A DNA stretch of 64,000 bases from assembly GCF_000209655.1 (NCBI RefSeq), contig NC_015458.1, forward strand, positions 1,798,001-1,862,000, written 5' to 3'. The notes below the pieces were generated by a model. The model saw nothing but the letters and a program-made list of their open reading frames with translations. It was not told where the DNA came from and searched no databases. Shown in pieces: positions 26,523-37,799 of the stretch; position 1 is the first letter of the stretch, and the number at the start of each line of letters is the position of its first letter. The translations under genes were made by a program, and so were the position numbers. Source of the DNA: Pusillimonas sp. T7-7. Its GTDB lineage: Bacteria; Pseudomonadota; Gammaproteobacteria; Burkholderiales; Burkholderiaceae_B.

Positions 26523-29411
26523 ATGAAACGAATGTTGTTCAATGCAACGCATCAAGAAGAGCTACGCGTTGCTATTGTCGACGGTCAGAAACTCATCGAC
26601 CTCGACATCGAAACCGCCGGACGCGAGCAGCGTAAAGGCAATATCTACAAAGGCGTCATCACCCGCATCGAACCCGGCCTTGAAGCCTGCTTCGTCAGCT
26701 ACGGCGAAGACCGGCACGGCTTTTTACCCTTCAAGGAAGTCGCACGCAGCTACTTCAAAGAAGGCGTCGATGTGCGTACCGCACGCATCCAGGAAGCCCT
26801 GACCGAAGGGCAGGAACTGATCATCCAGGTCGAAAAGGAAGAGCGCGGCAACAAGGGCGCCGCACTGACCACCTTTATTTCGCTGGCAGGCCGCTATCTG
26901 GTCCTGATGCCCAATAATCCTCGTGGCGGTGGCGTTTCGCGCCGTGTCGAAGGCGAAGACCGCCAGGAACTGCGCGAAGCCATGGATCAGCTCGACACTC
27001 CGTCGGGCATGAGCATTATTGCCCGCACAGCCGGCATAGGCCGTAGCGTCGAAGAGCTGCAATGGGACCTATCCTATCTGCTGCAACTTTGGACCGCCAT
27101 AGATGGCGCTGCCCGCGAAAATGCCGCTCCCATACTCATCTACCTGGAATCGAGCCTGGTCATTCGTGCCATCCGCGACTACTACTCGCCGGAAATCGGC
27201 GAAATCCTGATCGATACCGACGATATCCATGAGCAGGCTACCGCTTTCATGAGCGTAGTCATGCCCGATACCGTCCAGCGGGTCAAGATGTACCGCGACG
27301 ATATCCCTCTGTTCTCGCGCTTCCAGATCGAACACCAGATCGAAACCGCCTATTCGCGTACGGTGCAACTGCCTTCAGGCGGCTCGGTCGTCATAGACCA
27401 TACCGAAGCACTGGTGGCCATCGACGTGAACTCGGCGCGATCTACCCGCGGTTCCGACATCGAAGAAACCGCCATGCGCACCAACCTTGAAGCCGCCGAC
27501 GAAGTGGCCCGCCAGTTGCGTCTGCGCGACCTTGGCGGCCTGATCGTGATCGACTTCATCGACATGGAAGAAGGCAAGAACCAGCGTGCCGTCGAGCAAC
27601 GCCTGCGCGATGCCTTGCACTTTGACCGTGCCCGCGTCCAGATGGGCAAGATTTCACGCTTCGGCCTGATGGAACTGTCACGCCAGCGCCTGCGCCCTGC
27701 CCTGAACGAAGGCTCCCACATCACCTGCCCGCGCTGCAATGGCACAGGCGTGGTGCGTGACGCAGAATCCAGTGCTCTGCACGTACTGCGCCTGCTGCAG
27801 GAAGAAGCCATGAAAGAAGGTACGGCTGCGCTGCACGCCCAGGTGCCGGTCGATGTGGCCACCTTCCTGTTGAACGAAAAGCGGGCCGACATCAGCAAGA
27901 TCGAGGCAAGGCTCAAGGTCAACCTTATCCTGATTCCCAACAAGAACCTCGAAACACCCCATCACCACATCGAGCGCTTGCGCCACGATGACCCCCGTCT
28001 GGAAGAAAGCAAGAGCAGCATAGAGTTGGTCAGCCAGCCTGAAGAGCAGCTCACCTGGGCAGCCAGCAAAGATCAAGAAACCAAGTCCAGCCGCCCCGAA
28101 GCGCTGGTCAAGGGCATTACGCCCGCACAACCGGCGCCTATTTCCGCTAAGACTTCCTCTGCCTCGACCACTGCGGCACAAGGTCCTGGTCTGCTCAAGC
28201 GCCTGATCAACTGGCTGACCGGAACCAACACACCTACGGTCAAGGAAGAGCCCAAAACTGAAACATCCAGCAAGCCCCAGGGCGGGCGTGGCAAAAACAG
28301 TCGCCACGGCGAACGCCGGGAGCGTAGCCAAGGCGACCGCAACAACCGTAATCGTCGCGGCGAGCGCCGTCACGACGCCGTCGAGGGCAAGTCCGACGAA
28401 ACCCAAGCACCGCGCGGGCGCCGTCAGCAATCCCAACAACACGAGGACAGCAGCCCGGCAGGCAGTAACACGGCTGCACGTGCACAAAACGGCGAGAGCA
28501 CCGAAACGGCGGAAGGCAGCAACCGTGGCGGACGCAACCGCCGTGGACGTGGCCGCAACCGTCGCGACGAAACGCAAAACAATCAGGCAGAAACCGATAA
28601 TGTGCTTGCACCAGCAGCCATTGCCGCCGAAACCGCAATCACGCCCCAGCCTCAAGTCGAATCCTCGGCAGACGTCGTTACGCAAAATACCGACGCCACC
28701 CCGGATACCGATCAACTAGACCCCGAGCGTAAGCGCCGTCGTCGCCGCAGTCGCCGTGGCCGCCGCAACAACGAAGGGGGAGCAGACCTCAATACCGCAG
28801 CAGGCAGCGATGAAGCCGGCAATGCAGTTGACGACGACGATGCAAACCAAGCCTTTCAGGCCCACGAGACGCCCGCTTTCAATGCTTCAGTCTTGCCCTC
28901 CATGGCTACGGCAGCCGGACAGATGGTCGAATCCGCGCCTGCCGAACCAGTAGAACAAGAACCCGCCGAAGTGGAAGAAATTGTGGGCACGGACGCCGCC
29001 GCGACAACTACAAATGCCACAGCCGCAGTTCAAACGGAAACTGAAGAAGCTGCTGCAATCAAGCCTGTTACCCACGCAGAACCTGCCGCACCGGAGACAG
29101 TCACGGCGGCTGAAGCAACAAGCATTGCTTCAGTTTCTGAAACAGAGGAAGTCTCTGAAACCACTGTTGTGGCAGAGACGACCGCTGAACATACTGAAGC
29201 GGCCGCCAACAGCGCAGCAACGGTTGCCAAGATCAACGAGGCTCCCAGCTCGCTGCAAGAAATGGTGCAAACAGCCGGCATGCAATTGATCGAGACCAAA
29301 TCGGCTCCCGCTCCCCAGCCCGCAGCCGCTCCAGTGCGTCTGGGCCGGGCCCGCAAACCGGTGGCCACGGTTGCGGCCGAGGAACCCTTGCAGCAAGTAG
29401 AAACAGAGTAA
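26523..29411 (+). CDS. rne: Ribonuclease E
   Basis: 962 residues. The N-terminal catalytic half (about 1-510) has the S1 domain ([34 protein letters not shown]) and the DNase-I-like site with the two metal Asp in [18 protein letters not shown] and [13 protein letters not shown]. The Zn-link CPRCNGTG ties the subunits. The C-terminal half is disordered, with Arg-rich blocks ([27 protein letters not shown]) for RNA binding and a long Ala/Glu/Thr-rich acidic tail. RNase E starts decay of most mRNAs and matures rRNA and tRNA. Transcription ends at the hairpin 29491-29523. Confidence 0.97.
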   Translation: MKRMLFNATHQEELRVAIVDGQKLIDLDIETAGREQRKGNIYKGVITRIEPGLEACFVSYGEDRHGFLPFKEVARSYFKEGVDVRTARIQEALTEGQELIIQVEKEERGNKGAALTTFISLAGRYLVLMPNNPRGGGVSRRVEGEDRQELREAMDQLDTPSGMSIIARTAGIGRSVEELQWDLSYLLQLWTAIDGAARENAAPILIYLESSLVIRAIRDYYSPEIGEILIDTDDIHEQATAFMSVVMPDTVQRVKMYRDDIPLFSRFQIEHQIETAYSRTVQLPSGGSVVIDHTEALVAIDVNSARSTRGSDIEETAMRTNLEAADEVARQLRLRDLGGLIVIDFIDMEEGKNQRAVEQRLRDALHFDRARVQMGKISRFGLMELSRQRLRPALNEGSHITCPRCNGTGVVRDAESSALHVLRLLQEEAMKEGTAALHAQVPVDVATFLLNEKRADISKIEARLKVNLILIPNKNLETPHHHIERLRHDDPRLEESKSSIELVSQPEEQLTWAASKDQETKSSRPEALVKGITPAQPAPISAKTSSASTTAAQGPGLLKRLINWLTGTNTPTVKEEPKTETSSKPQGGRGKNSRHGERRERSQGDRNNRNRRGERRHDAVEGKSDETQAPRGRRQQSQQHEDSSPAGSNTAARAQNGESTETAEGSNRGGRNRRGRGRNRRDETQNNQAETDNVLAPAAIAAETAITPQPQVESSADVVTQNTDATPDTDQLDPERKRRRRRSRRGRRNNEGGADLNTAAGSDEAGNAVDDDDANQAFQAHETPAFNASVLPSMATAAGQMVESAPAEPVEQEPAEVEEIVGTDAAATTTNATAAVQTETEEAAAIKPVTHAEPAAPETVTAAEATSIASVSETEEVSETTVVAETTAEHTEAAANSAATVAKINEAPSSLQEMVQTAGMQLIETKSAPAPQPAAAPVRLGRARKPVATVAAEEPLQQVETE

Positions 29412-29490
29412 AAGCCACGAGAGCCTGCAACCAAGCAGGCCTCCTCGTTCCCGCTGACCTGGCCATTTTCCGCTTAGTTAGCAGACAAAA

Positions 29491-29523
29491 AAAACCTGTT
29501 GAGCTTAACGCTCAACAGGTTTT
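29491..29523. terminator. Bidirectional terminator between rne and accD
   Basis: A perfect 14-bp stem (AAAACCTGTTGAGC at 29491-29504 with its complement at 29510-29523, 5-base loop) is flanked by A-run on the left and T-run on the right. It can therefore terminate both rne (plus) and the accD transcript (minus), which converge here. Confidence 0.93.
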
Positions 29524-29541
29524 TTTATATAAGGACTCGGC

Positions 29542-30417
29542 TCAGGCTTTGGCCACCACATCGGCAGGCTGGCGCATCATCAAGGCCAGCAAGTGGGCCA
29601 GCTCGCCGCGCATCTCGCGCCGATCCACCAACATATCGATCGCCCCTTTTTCAAGCAGAAACTCGGAACGCTGGAAGCCTTCCGGAAGTTTTTCACGTAC
29701 GGTTTGCTCGATCACGCGTGGACCGGCAAAACCGATCAAGGCATGTGGTTCAGCCATGACGACATCGCCCATAAAGGCAAAACTGGCAGAAACGCCACCC
29801 ATGGTGGGATCGGTCAGGACACTGATGAAGGGCAGACCAGCTGCCGACAGCTGCGTCAGCATGGCATTGGTCTTGGCCATTTGCATCAGCGACAGCAGGC
29901 TTTCTTGCATGCGTGCGCCGCCCGAAGCCGCAACGCAAATGAAGGGTGTGCGGTTTTTGATGGCTTCTTGCACACCACGCGCGAAGCGTTCACCCACCAC
30001 CGAACCCATGGAACCACCCATGAAGCTGAATTCAAAGCAGGCCAGCACAACCGGTACGGCAAGAATGGAACCGCTCATCACAACCATGGCCTCGCTTTCA
30101 CCCGTTTGCTTCGTGGCTTCGGCCACGCGCTCGGGATATTTGCGACTGTCCTTGAATTTAAGCGGATCCATAGGGCGCGTGTTCTGCCCTATTTCGACCC
30201 GGCCATCTGCATCCAACAAGGCATCGATACGCTCTCTGGCGCCAATACGCATGTGATGACTGCATTTCGGGCAAACATTAAGCGTTGCTTTCAGGTCTTC
30301 TTTGTACAGAACGGATTCGCAGGACGGGCACTTGACCCATACCCCTTCGGGAACGCGCCGCCCCCCTTCGTTACTGCGGTTAATCCGCGGGGGCAGAATT
30401 TTTTCGATCCAACTCAT
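29542..30417 (-). CDS. accD: Acetyl-CoA carboxylase carboxyltransferase beta subunit
   Basis: 291 residues. The N-terminal zinc ribbon uses C30, C33, C49 and C52 (CPSC...CPKC). The carboxyltransferase domain includes [18 protein letters not shown] and [20 protein letters not shown]. With AccA it transfers CO2 from carboxybiotin to acetyl-CoA to make malonyl-CoA, the substrate supplied to FabD elsewhere in the window. It follows trpA by 96 bp in the trpB-trpA-accD order common in betaproteobacteria. Confidence 0.97.
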   Translation of the reverse strand: MSWIEKILPPRINRSNEGGRRVPEGVWVKCPSCESVLYKEDLKATLNVCPKCSHHMRIGARERIDALLDADGRVEIGQNTRPMDPLKFKDSRKYPERVAEATKQTGESEAMVVMSGSILAVPVVLACFEFSFMGGSMGSVVGERFARGVQEAIKNRTPFICVAASGGARMQESLLSLMQMAKTNAMLTQLSAAGLPFISVLTDPTMGGVSASFAFMGDVVMAEPHALIGFAGPRVIEQTVREKLPEGFQRSEFLLEKGAIDMLVDRREMRGELAHLLALMMRQPADVVAKA

Positions 30418-30513
30418 GGTTTATTCCCAATGAACACCCGGTTTTACACCAGGCTTTGTTCTTTTCCCATAGGCCCGCCAGACATGACGAGCCTGCTTTC
30501 AACGTACAGGGCC

Positions 30514-31362
30514 TTAACGCCCTTCTGGCAAGGCGTCACGTATACCGCTCAACCAGTTTGCCGCCGCAGATATCGCTGCCTCGTCGATATCGTTGGCTTC
30601 CCTCCCGGCGGCCGAAGCGGCAGCCACGGCATCTTCCATCGTCTGGATCAGCTTGCTGCCGATGACGACCGCATCGGCGCACTCTGCCAGCCGTTTGGCG
30701 CTGTCGGCATCGCGTATACCAAAACCCACGCCAACCGGTACCGACACATGCCGGCGGATGGCCTCAACGCGAGCGGCAACATCTTCGGTGTCAATATGAC
30801 CCGCGCCAGTAACGCCCTTAAGAGAAACATAATAAACGTAGCCGCGTGCAACCTGAGCAACTTTTTGTATGCGCGCTTCGGTGGAAGTAGGTGCCAGCAG
30901 AAAAATAGGGTCTATGCCAGCAGCACCCAGTTGTACGGCAAAATCGGCTATTTCCTCGGGCGGATAATCAACCACCAAGACGCCATCGACGCCAGCCTTG
31001 GCGGCAAACTGCGCAAATGCACCCTGCCCCATTCTTTCGATCGGGTTTGCATAACCCATAAGCACCACGGGCGTGGTCATGTCGGTTTGCCTGAATTGCG
31101 CCACCATGTCAAACACCTGGCGCAAGCCCACGCCACGCTTGATTGCGCGTTCAGCCGCCCGCTGTATGACGGGGCCATCGGCCATGGGATCGGAAAAAGG
31201 AACACCGAGCTCGATGACATCGGCGCCCGCCTTGACCAGGGCATGCATCAGGCGAGGCGTAGCGGCAAGCGATGGATCACCCGCAGTAATGTAGGGAATC
31301 AGCGCAGTGCGTCCTGGTTTTTTTGCAAACGCGGCCTTGAGCCGTTCGTTCGAAGCAGTCAT
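30514..31362 (-). CDS. trpA: Tryptophan synthase alpha chain
   Basis: 282 residues starting [32 protein letters not shown]. Catalytic acids are in [19 protein letters not shown] (Glu near 50, Asp near 61), and the phosphate-binding GVTGAG loop is present. The TIM-barrel subunit cleaves indole-glycerol phosphate to indole, channelled to TrpB. The start at ATG 31360-31362 lies 16 bp after the trpB stop, with AAGGA upstream; an in-frame upstream extension into trpB was rejected. Confidence 0.96.
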   Translation of the reverse strand: MTASNERLKAAFAKKPGRTALIPYITAGDPSLAATPRLMHALVKAGADVIELGVPFSDPMADGPVIQRAAERAIKRGVGLRQVFDMVAQFRQTDMTTPVVLMGYANPIERMGQGAFAQFAAKAGVDGVLVVDYPPEEIADFAVQLGAAGIDPIFLLAPTSTEARIQKVAQVARGYVYYVSLKGVTGAGHIDTEDVAARVEAIRRHVSVPVGVGFGIRDADSAKRLAECADAVVIGSKLIQTMEDAVAAASAAGREANDIDEAAISAAANWLSGIRDALPEGR

Positions 31363-31378
31363 TTTATTAAGTAATCCT

Positions 31379-32578
31379 TCACAGGCTGATGCCGCTGGCA
31401 TCAGCAACCGTATGCATGTCTTTATCGCCGCGGCCGGACAGATTCACCAGAATGATTTTGTCTTTGGGCAGGGTGGGCGCAAGTTTAAGCGCATAAGCCA
31501 AAGCGTGTGATGATTCCAGCGCAGGCATGATGCCCTCGCTGCGGCAACAATCGTGGAAGGCGGCCAGCGCTTCCTGGTCGTTGATGCACACGTATTCGGC
31601 GCGGCCATCGTCTTTCAGCCAGGCGTGTTCAGGACCGACGCCAGGATAATCGAGGCCAGCCGAAATCGAATGCGTTTCTTGAACCTGGCCATTCTCGTCT
31701 TGCATGACGTAGGTACGATTGCCATGCAATACACCCACGTGGCCGGCGCTAAGGGATGCGGCATGCCGTCCGGTGTCCAGCCCCTCGCCTGCTGCCTCGA
31801 CCCCTATCAGTTTTACATCCTGATGGCTGATGTAGGGATGGAAAATTCCCATGGCATTGGAACCGCCGCCCACCGAAGCAATAACGTAATCGGGCTGACG
31901 GCCGGCATCCACCGGCATTTGCTCCAGGCACTCGTTACCAATAACGGATTGGAAGTCGCGCACCATCATGGGGTAAGGATGCGGCCCCGCCACCGTGCCG
32001 ATAATGTAGAAAGTATTTTCAACATTGGTGACCCAGTCGCGCATGGCTTCGTTCAAGGCGTCTTTAAGCGTGCGCGAGCCCGAATCCACGGGCACCACCG
32101 TGGCGCCCAGCAACTTCATGCGGTACACATTGGAAGCCTGGCGACGTACATCTTCGCTACCCATGTACACCACGCACTCCAGCCCATAGCGCGCCGCCAC
32201 AGTAGCCGTTGCCACGCCATGCTGGCCAGCACCCGTTTCCGCAATAATACGTGGCTTTCCCATACGGCGCGCCAGCAGCATTTGGCCAATACAGTTGTTG
32301 ATCTTATGTGCGCCGGTATGGTTGAGGTCTTCACGCTTGAACCAGATTTGCGCGCCGCCCAACCTGTCGGACCAGCGGCGAGCATGGTAGACCGGACTGG
32401 GACGACCCACGAAATGCTTGAGTTCGTAGGCGAACTCCTGCAAAAAATCGGGATCATCGCGATACTTATCGTAAGCGGCTCGCAGTTCGTCCAGTGCATG
32501 TACCAGCGTTTCGGCGACGAAAGAGCCGCCATACTGGCCAAAGTGCCCATCTTGATCAGGCTGGGTATAGGATATCAA
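31379..32578 (-). CDS. trpB: Tryptophan synthase beta chain
   Basis: 399 residues. The PLP lysine lies in [15 protein letters not shown], the phosphate clamp in [11 protein letters not shown], and other family blocks are [28 protein letters not shown] and [20 protein letters not shown] (here [11 protein letters not shown]). It joins indole and serine to make tryptophan. The start appears to be a TTG at 32576-32578, since no in-frame ATG or GTG precedes the conserved GHFGQYGG; the first residues fit the family. No trpF is found upstream; relA is the next gene instead. Confidence 0.96.
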   Translation of the reverse strand: MISYTQPDQDGHFGQYGGSFVAETLVHALDELRAAYDKYRDDPDFLQEFAYELKHFVGRPSPVYHARRWSDRLGGAQIWFKREDLNHTGAHKINNCIGQMLLARRMGKPRIIAETGAGQHGVATATVAARYGLECVVYMGSEDVRRQASNVYRMKLLGATVVPVDSGSRTLKDALNEAMRDWVTNVENTFYIIGTVAGPHPYPMMVRDFQSVIGNECLEQMPVDAGRQPDYVIASVGGGSNAMGIFHPYISHQDVKLIGVEAAGEGLDTGRHAASLSAGHVGVLHGNRTYVMQDENGQVQETHSISAGLDYPGVGPEHAWLKDDGRAEYVCINDQEALAAFHDCCRSEGIMPALESSHALAYALKLAPTLPKDKIILVNLSGRGDKDMHTVADASGISL

Positions 32579-32703
32579 AGCATTACTCTCTGGTTACGCA
32601 AGAACATGGCCATGGCCTTGAACCGGCCTATAGGCATAAGCTTGCCATTTTAACAGCGTGGCGCCGCGACGGCATGCAATACCGGCCCCACGCACCATTC
32701 AGC

Positions 32704-34974
32704 TCAGTGACGGCTGGCGCTTACCCCTGGCAACTCGTTCAGCCCCGCCAATGCTCGACTGATTTGATCTCCGCTTTTTACCTCGACCGTAAACACCATG
32801 TGCGCCAGCGACCGCCGGCTATGCGTGTTGATGCTGATGACATTCAAACGCAGCTTGGCAAACACATCAGAAAGATCGCGCAACAAATGCGGCCTGTCTT
32901 GTGCATGGATGCTGATATCGACCGGATACAGCGCGTCGCCCGTGTCGCCCCAGTCTACGTCGATGAGTCGTTCCGGATGCCGTGTGGCCAGCGCCGCATA
33001 AGCGGCGCAATCGTGGCGGTGTATGGATACCCCACGCCCCCGGGTGACAAAACCCGCAATAATATCTGGCGGCGCCGGCCGACAACAGCGGGCCAACTGA
33101 GTCATCAGAGAATCAACCCCCACGACCAGCACGCCGCTTTTTCCTGTTTTGGCGACACTATCGTGGCCACTGGCGTAATTGCGGTTCAACGCCGCAGCAG
33201 CCACGTCATCGTCACTGGCGGGTTCGGTGGCTCGGGTTTTGGCAGCGCCCAGTAAATAATCAACCTGGCGCAGGCTGAATTCTTCCTTGGCCACCGCAAC
33301 ATACAGGTCGTCGGCCTTGGCAAAATCCAGTTGTTGCGCAAGCTGTTCCATATTGATGGCGGTTTTGCCCAGGCGCTGCAGCTCTTTTTCGACCATGGTC
33401 TGGCCCTGAGCAATACGCTGCTGCAACTCAATGGCGTTGAACCAGGCTCTGACCTTGGCGCGCGAACGAGGGCTGGCCAGGAAACCCAATTGCGGGTTGA
33501 GCCAGTCGCGCGACGGACCGCCCGATTTGGCCGCAATCACTTCTACCGTCTGACCCGTCTCCAGCTTGGTGAGCAAAGGCACTAACTGACCATCCACCCG
33601 GGCGCCCCGGCATCGATGCCCCAGATCGGTATGCAGATAGTAGGCAAAATCAACCGGCGTAGCGCCCGAGGGCAGCTCTATGACTCGCGCTTGCGGCGTC
33701 ATGACATAGATGCGGTCAGCCGAATCCGAGCCCGATACGGCCCGGGCTTCGACCAGACTGTCTGGCCTGCCGCCTTCGTTGCCGTCTTTTTCCCAGGCCA
33801 GTAATTGGCGCATCCAGGCTATTTTCTGGTCGTAACGGCCTGCTGCCGAAACCTGGCCGCCACGCGGCCCAGCTTCCTTGTAGCGCCAATGCGCAGCCAT
33901 GCCGTATTCGGCAAACTCATGCATCTCTTGGGTACGGATCTGAATCTCGAAGGTACGCCCCTGAGTGTCGGTGACCACGGTATGCAGGGAACGATAGCCA
34001 TTGGGCTTGGGCCGCGATATATAGTCGTCAAATTCATCAGAGACCGGCGTCCACAGAGAATGTGCAAGGGCCAGAACGGCATAGCAGGCGCGCTCATCCT
34101 GGACAATGATGCGCAGCGCTCGCAGGTCGAACAACTGGCTGAAATCTATACCCTTATTGCGCATCTTGTTCCAGATGCTGTAGATATGCTTGGGGCGGCC
34201 ACTGACCTGGGCGGGGATATGCGCATCGGCCAGCTCCCGCTCCAGACGGCTCACGGCAGCAGTAATGAACGCTTCGCGCTCTGCCCGTTTTTCTTCCAAC
34301 TGACGAGCAATCGCCTTATAGGTTACAGGTTCCAGAAACCGGAAAGCCAGATCTTCCATTTCCCACTTGATCTGCCAAATACCCAGCCGGTTTGCCAGCG
34401 GGGTATACAGTTCCATGGTTTCGCGGGCGAAGCTGGATGGGCACGGTATTTTGGTAGTGGCATACCAACGTAGCGACTGCAAACGCGAAGCGAGGCGCAT
34501 CAAGACAATGCGCAGATCGGCCGCCATGGCCAGCAACATCTTGCGCTGCATTTCTTTTTGGTCGGTACCCGATGCCGTGCTGTCGGCGGCCTGCCCGGTC
34601 AGATATCCCAGGCGCAGTAAGGCGCGTGTACCCTGCACCAGGGAGACCACCTCGGAGCCAAAAGCCTTGCGCAAGGGGTCTTGCCGGGTGCCGGCCGCGC
34701 TGTCCGGGGCAGCCAGGGGCAGCACGGTGATCAGCGCGCTGGCCCGCGTTTCCGCATCGGTACCCAGTTCAGCCAGAATAAGGACCACTTCGGCACAGTG
34801 CTCACCCAAGGGTTCTCCGGTACTGGCCGTCAGGCCTGCAAGCGGCTCACGCACCCACTGCACCGCCTTCGCCAGCAAGTCTGTGCCCTGCTCATCCAAA
34901 CCCGTGCAGGCGCTCTTGAACCAGGCGGCGTCAAATGGCAGCGGGCTGGTTTCTGGAAAATCTGTTGTAGCCAT
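32704..34974 (-). CDS. relA: (p)ppGpp synthetase RelA
   Basis: 756 residues. Order: N-terminal pseudo-HD region (about 45-200) without the HD/ED metal residues of active hydrolases; synthetase domain (about 230-400) with SGRPKHIYSIWNKMRNKG and EFDDYISRPKPNGYRSLHT; TGS domain (IYVMTPQARVIELPSGATPVDFAYYLHTDLGHRCRGARVDG); zinc-finger region with CCRPAPPDII; and C-terminal ACT domain. The EFDD motif in the synthetase loop is the acidic version seen in monofunctional RelA, whereas SpoT-type enzymes have RxKD. It senses uncharged tRNA on ribosomes and makes (p)ppGpp. Start at ATG 34972-34974. Confidence 0.94.
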   Translation of the reverse strand: MATTDFPETSPLPFDAAWFKSACTGLDEQGTDLLAKAVQWVREPLAGLTASTGEPLGEHCAEVVLILAELGTDAETRASALITVLPLAAPDSAAGTRQDPLRKAFGSEVVSLVQGTRALLRLGYLTGQAADSTASGTDQKEMQRKMLLAMAADLRIVLMRLASRLQSLRWYATTKIPCPSSFARETMELYTPLANRLGIWQIKWEMEDLAFRFLEPVTYKAIARQLEEKRAEREAFITAAVSRLERELADAHIPAQVSGRPKHIYSIWNKMRNKGIDFSQLFDLRALRIIVQDERACYAVLALAHSLWTPVSDEFDDYISRPKPNGYRSLHTVVTDTQGRTFEIQIRTQEMHEFAEYGMAAHWRYKEAGPRGGQVSAAGRYDQKIAWMRQLLAWEKDGNEGGRPDSLVEARAVSGSDSADRIYVMTPQARVIELPSGATPVDFAYYLHTDLGHRCRGARVDGQLVPLLTKLETGQTVEVIAAKSGGPSRDWLNPQLGFLASPRSRAKVRAWFNAIELQQRIAQGQTMVEKELQRLGKTAINMEQLAQQLDFAKADDLYVAVAKEEFSLRQVDYLLGAAKTRATEPASDDDVAAAALNRNYASGHDSVAKTGKSGVLVVGVDSLMTQLARCCRPAPPDIIAGFVTRGRGVSIHRHDCAAYAALATRHPERLIDVDWGDTGDALYPVDISIHAQDRPHLLRDLSDVFAKLRLNVISINTHSRRSLAHMVFTVEVKSGDQISRALAGLNELPGVSASRH

Positions 34975-35074
34975 GATCACAATAGTTTGCAGCAATAAAA
35001 AGCCGACACACGGCAAGGCGAAACGCCTGTGGCTCTATACTAACGTGTCTTAAGCACGCCATGCATCAAGCACT

Positions 35075-35590
35075 ATGGACTCAACGGGAAAAAAAATCTT
35101 GTTTGTCGTCTGGCACTCACGTACCGGCGCGGCCAGGCAAATGGCCACGGCTGCGATCGAAGGCGCTCGCGAAGTCATCGCCGAACTGCACGCCACCGAC
35201 CAGCTGAATATCGTCATCAAAGCGGCCCACGAGGCTGACACCACCGACCTGCTCCAGGCCGACGGCATGCTATTTTGCGCACCCGAAAATCTGGCGGCCC
35301 TAAGCGGCGCCATGAAAGAATTTTTCGACCGTTGCTACTACGGGGCGCTGGATCGCCTGAATGGCCGGCCTTACGCGCTATTGATCAGTGCGGGCTCAGA
35401 TGGCAGCAACGCCGCCCGCCAGGCCGAACGCATATGCACCGGATGGCGTCTTACGCCCATCGCCCCGACCCATATTGCCAATCTGCACGCCCAAACCGCC
35501 GAAGACATTCTTGCGCCTAAAACGCTGAATCCCACAGACTACGAAGCCTGCAAAACAATAGGCGGCACACTGGCCGCCCTATTGGCATAA
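35075..35590 (+). CDS. Flavodoxin-like/NAD(P)H-dependent oxidoreductase family protein
   Basis: 171 residues. The start KKILFVVWHSRTGAARQMATAAIEGA carries the flavodoxin-type phosphate loop (HSRTGAARQM). The middle ADGMLFCAPENLAALSGAMKEFFDRCYYGALDRLNGRPYALLISAG matches the flavoprotein WrbA/NADPH-FMN reductase fold. FMN binding is therefore likely; redox partner unknown. It diverges from relA over 100 bp with a TATACT -10 candidate at 35036-35041, and faces ridA. Confidence 0.8.
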   Translation: MDSTGKKILFVVWHSRTGAARQMATAAIEGAREVIAELHATDQLNIVIKAAHEADTTDLLQADGMLFCAPENLAALSGAMKEFFDRCYYGALDRLNGRPYALLISAGSDGSNAARQAERICTGWRLTPIAPTHIANLHAQTAEDILAPKTLNPTDYEACKTIGGTLAALLA

Positions 35591-35614
35591 GCCCTGCGGC
35601 AACAAGCCAACCGC

Positions 35615-35968
35615 TTAATTCAACGCCGCAGTCACCACGATTTCAACCTTGAAATCAGGATTGGCCAGACGGGCCTCTACGGTTGCCCGCGGCGGCGCAT
35701 TGCCATCGGCCACCCAGGCGTCCCATGCCTTGTTCATGCCACCGAATTCAGCCATATTCGCCACAAAAATCTGCGCCATCAATATGCGGGACTTATCCGT
35801 ACCCGCAATTTCCAGCAGCTTGTCTATGGTTGCCAGCACTTGCGCCGTCTGACCTTCCATGTTGAGCGAGCCGTCATCGGGTACCTGGCCAGCCAGATAG
35901 GCCACGCCGTTATAAATGGCCATATCGGACAGGCGTTTCTCGACATTAATCCGTTTTATCTCGCTCAT
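35615..35968 (-). CDS. RidA/YjgF-type enamine/imine deaminase family protein
   Basis: 117 residues. Family pattern: GVAYLAGQVPDD, QTAQVLATIDKLLEIAGTDKSRILMAQIFVANMAEFGGMNKAWDAWV and APPRATVEARLANPDFKVEIVVTAAL. The arginine in PPRATVEA corresponds to the residue that binds carboxylates in active RidA enzymes, which hydrolyse reactive 2-aminoacrylate. This is the shorter RidA subgroup often found outside the archetype, so substrate identity is uncertain. It lies upstream of pncB on the same strand in reverse order (62-bp gap). Confidence 0.88.
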   Translation of the reverse strand: MSEIKRINVEKRLSDMAIYNGVAYLAGQVPDDGSLNMEGQTAQVLATIDKLLEIAGTDKSRILMAQIFVANMAEFGGMNKAWDAWVADGNAPPRATVEARLANPDFKVEIVVTAALN

Positions 35969-36029
35969 TGCATGCTCCCGGTGGAATAATCAAAAAGGAG
36001 AGAATATTAGCACCAGCCGGGCGCCAGGC

Positions 36030-37205
36030 TCAGGCCGGCGGCAATTCGAACACCTGCCGCAAATAAGCCAGATAGGCGGGATCATCACACATGGTTTTTT
36101 CTGGTGCATCAGACACTTTGGCCACAGGCTGGCCGTTGCAGCGGACCATTTTCATGACTATCTGCAGTGGTTCATGGCCCAGGTCATTGGTCAGATTGGT
36201 GCCTATGCCAAACGAAATTTTGCACCGACCGGCAAAACGCTTGGCCAATTCAATAGCGCGAGGTATGGTCAACGCGTCGGAAAACACCAGGGTTTTGATA
36301 CGTGGATCGGTACGATTGGCCGCGTAATGCGCCAGCAGCCGCTCGCCCCATACAAAAGGGTCGCCCGAATCGTGACGCGCACCGTCGAACAACTTGCAAA
36401 AATACATATCGAAGTCGCGCAGAAATGCGTCCATGCCGTAGACATCGGACAGCGCAATACCCAAATCGCCGCGATATTCCTTGGCCCAGACTTCCAGCGC
36501 ATAAACCTGCGAATCGCGAAGGCGCGGCCCCAAGGCCTGGCAAGCTTGCAAATACTCATGCCCCATGGTGCCCAACGGGGTAACCCCATGCTTCATGGCC
36601 AGCCTGACGTTGCTGGTACCTGCAAAATGCACGCCCATCTGGGCTTTCATGGTGCGTACGACTTCTTCGTGCCATTGCTTGGAAAAACGTCTGCGCGTGC
36701 CGTACTCGGCCACACGAAAATCAGCCAGAGCCGGGTCATCGGTGACCAGATGCATTTTTTTCTGCAGACGCTTGCGCCCTTCTGCCCAGGCGGGTTCTTT
36801 GCACACGTTGCGGAAATACACTTCGTTAACGATAGCCAGAACCGGAATTTCAAACAGAATGGTATGCAGCCACGGGCCTTTTACCGTAATGTCGAGCTCA
36901 CCCGGGACGGAAGACTCGGCGACGTTGATGCATTTCTCGGGCATATGGAACAGGCCCAGGAAATCAACGAAATCACTTTTGATAAAGCGCAGGCTGCGCA
37001 AATATTGCAACTCTTCTTCAGTGAAGCGCAACTGGCATAAATCGTGGATTTCACTTCTGATTTCATCCAGATAAGCCGCCAGATTGATATTCGGCGTACG
37101 ACATTTGTAGCGATACTCTACTTGCGCCGCGGGAAATTGATGCAGCACCACTTGCATCATGCTGAATTTATACAGATCGGTGTCGAGTAACGAGGTGATT
37201 ATCAT
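36030..37205 (-). CDS. pncB: Nicotinate phosphoribosyltransferase
   Basis: 391 residues starting [25 protein letters not shown], the PncB signature. Later blocks: [36 protein letters not shown] and [11 protein letters not shown]. It makes nicotinate mononucleotide from nicotinate and PRPP (NAD salvage). The start was placed at ATG 37203-37205 because 22 extra upstream residues in frame look unlike the family. It diverges from fdxA over 134 bp. Confidence 0.94.
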   Translation of the reverse strand: MIITSLLDTDLYKFSMMQVVLHQFPAAQVEYRYKCRTPNINLAAYLDEIRSEIHDLCQLRFTEEELQYLRSLRFIKSDFVDFLGLFHMPEKCINVAESSVPGELDITVKGPWLHTILFEIPVLAIVNEVYFRNVCKEPAWAEGRKRLQKKMHLVTDDPALADFRVAEYGTRRRFSKQWHEEVVRTMKAQMGVHFAGTSNVRLAMKHGVTPLGTMGHEYLQACQALGPRLRDSQVYALEVWAKEYRGDLGIALSDVYGMDAFLRDFDMYFCKLFDGARHDSGDPFVWGERLLAHYAANRTDPRIKTLVFSDALTIPRAIELAKRFAGRCKISFGIGTNLTNDLGHEPLQIVMKMVRCNGQPVAKVSDAPEKTMCDDPAYLAYLRQVFELPPA

Positions 37206-37311
37206 CGCATAACAGGTGAAATTTTGTTTACCATAGCACACAAGGCCGTTTTCAATGACCCGCTTCGCCAACTGGTCAATCCGGGCTTACCTGCGTTTAA
37301 TTGGTTAAAAT

Positions 37312-37332
37312 CTCCGACATCTGATGTTGGAG
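37312..37332 (+). promoter_or_regulatory. Hairpin covering the fdxA ribosome binding site
   Basis: CTCCGACAT (37312-37320) can pair with ATGTTGGAG (37324-37332) across a 3-base loop, eight Watson-Crick pairs plus one G-T. The last four bases, GGAG, are the likely Shine-Dalgarno of fdxA, whose ATG lies at 37340. A TAAAAT -10-like hexamer lies just upstream (about 37305-37310); if that is the promoter, transcription would start inside the hairpin, which would weaken the idea. Confidence 0.45.
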
Positions 37333-37339
37333 TACCAAA

Positions 37340-37663
37340 ATGACACATGTGGTCACCGAAAACTGTATTAAATGCAAATTCACCGACTGTGTCGATGTCT
37401 GTCCTGTTGATTGCTTCCGTGAAGGCGCCAACTTTCTGGTCATCGACCCAGACGAATGCATCGATTGTGCAGTCTGTGTGCCAGAATGCCCCGCCAATGC
37501 CATTTTTGCCGAAGAAGACGTTCCTCAGGACCAGATCTCGTTCATAGAGTTGAATGCAGAGCTTACGCCAGAATTTGGCATGATCAACCGCTCGAAAAAA
37601 CCCTTGCCCGAAGCGGACGACTGGAATGGCATGCCCGATAAACTCAAGCATCTTGAACGTTAA
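37340..37663 (+). CDS. fdxA: 7Fe ferredoxin FdxA
   Basis: 107 residues. The first cluster region reads [20 protein letters not shown] and the second [16 protein letters not shown], fitting a [3Fe-4S]/[4Fe-4S] seven-iron ferredoxin; the C-terminal extension ([31 protein letters not shown]) is typical of the Azotobacter-type FdxA. It is a small cytosolic electron carrier. It stands alone, diverging from pncB, with GGAG seven bases before the ATG. Confidence 0.95.
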   Translation: MTHVVTENCIKCKFTDCVDVCPVDCFREGANFLVIDPDECIDCAVCVPECPANAIFAEEDVPQDQISFIELNAELTPEFGMINRSKKPLPEADDWNGMPDKLKHLER

Positions 37664-37799
37664 AGCCCAGGCTGGCAACCGGCCGCGCTAATTACGCACA
37701 CAGCAAAGCTGCAACGGAACGCCGGCTTGCCCGTCCTGTTGTTTGAAAACATCATCGTTGCCAGCCCGTTTTTACGGGCTTCAAATCCTCTTTCCTCTA

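Noticed and set aside
29593..31374. 593-codon open frame on the plus strand opposite accD and trpA
   Set aside because: It is antisense to two clearly recognisable enzymes, crosses their intergenic gap, and its translation is rich in His, Arg and Gln with no domain. Long antisense frames are expected in GC-rich DNA.
35017..35027. GGCG-AAA-CGCC mini-hairpin between relA and the flavodoxin gene
   Set aside because: Four-base stem, expected often by chance in GC-rich DNA.
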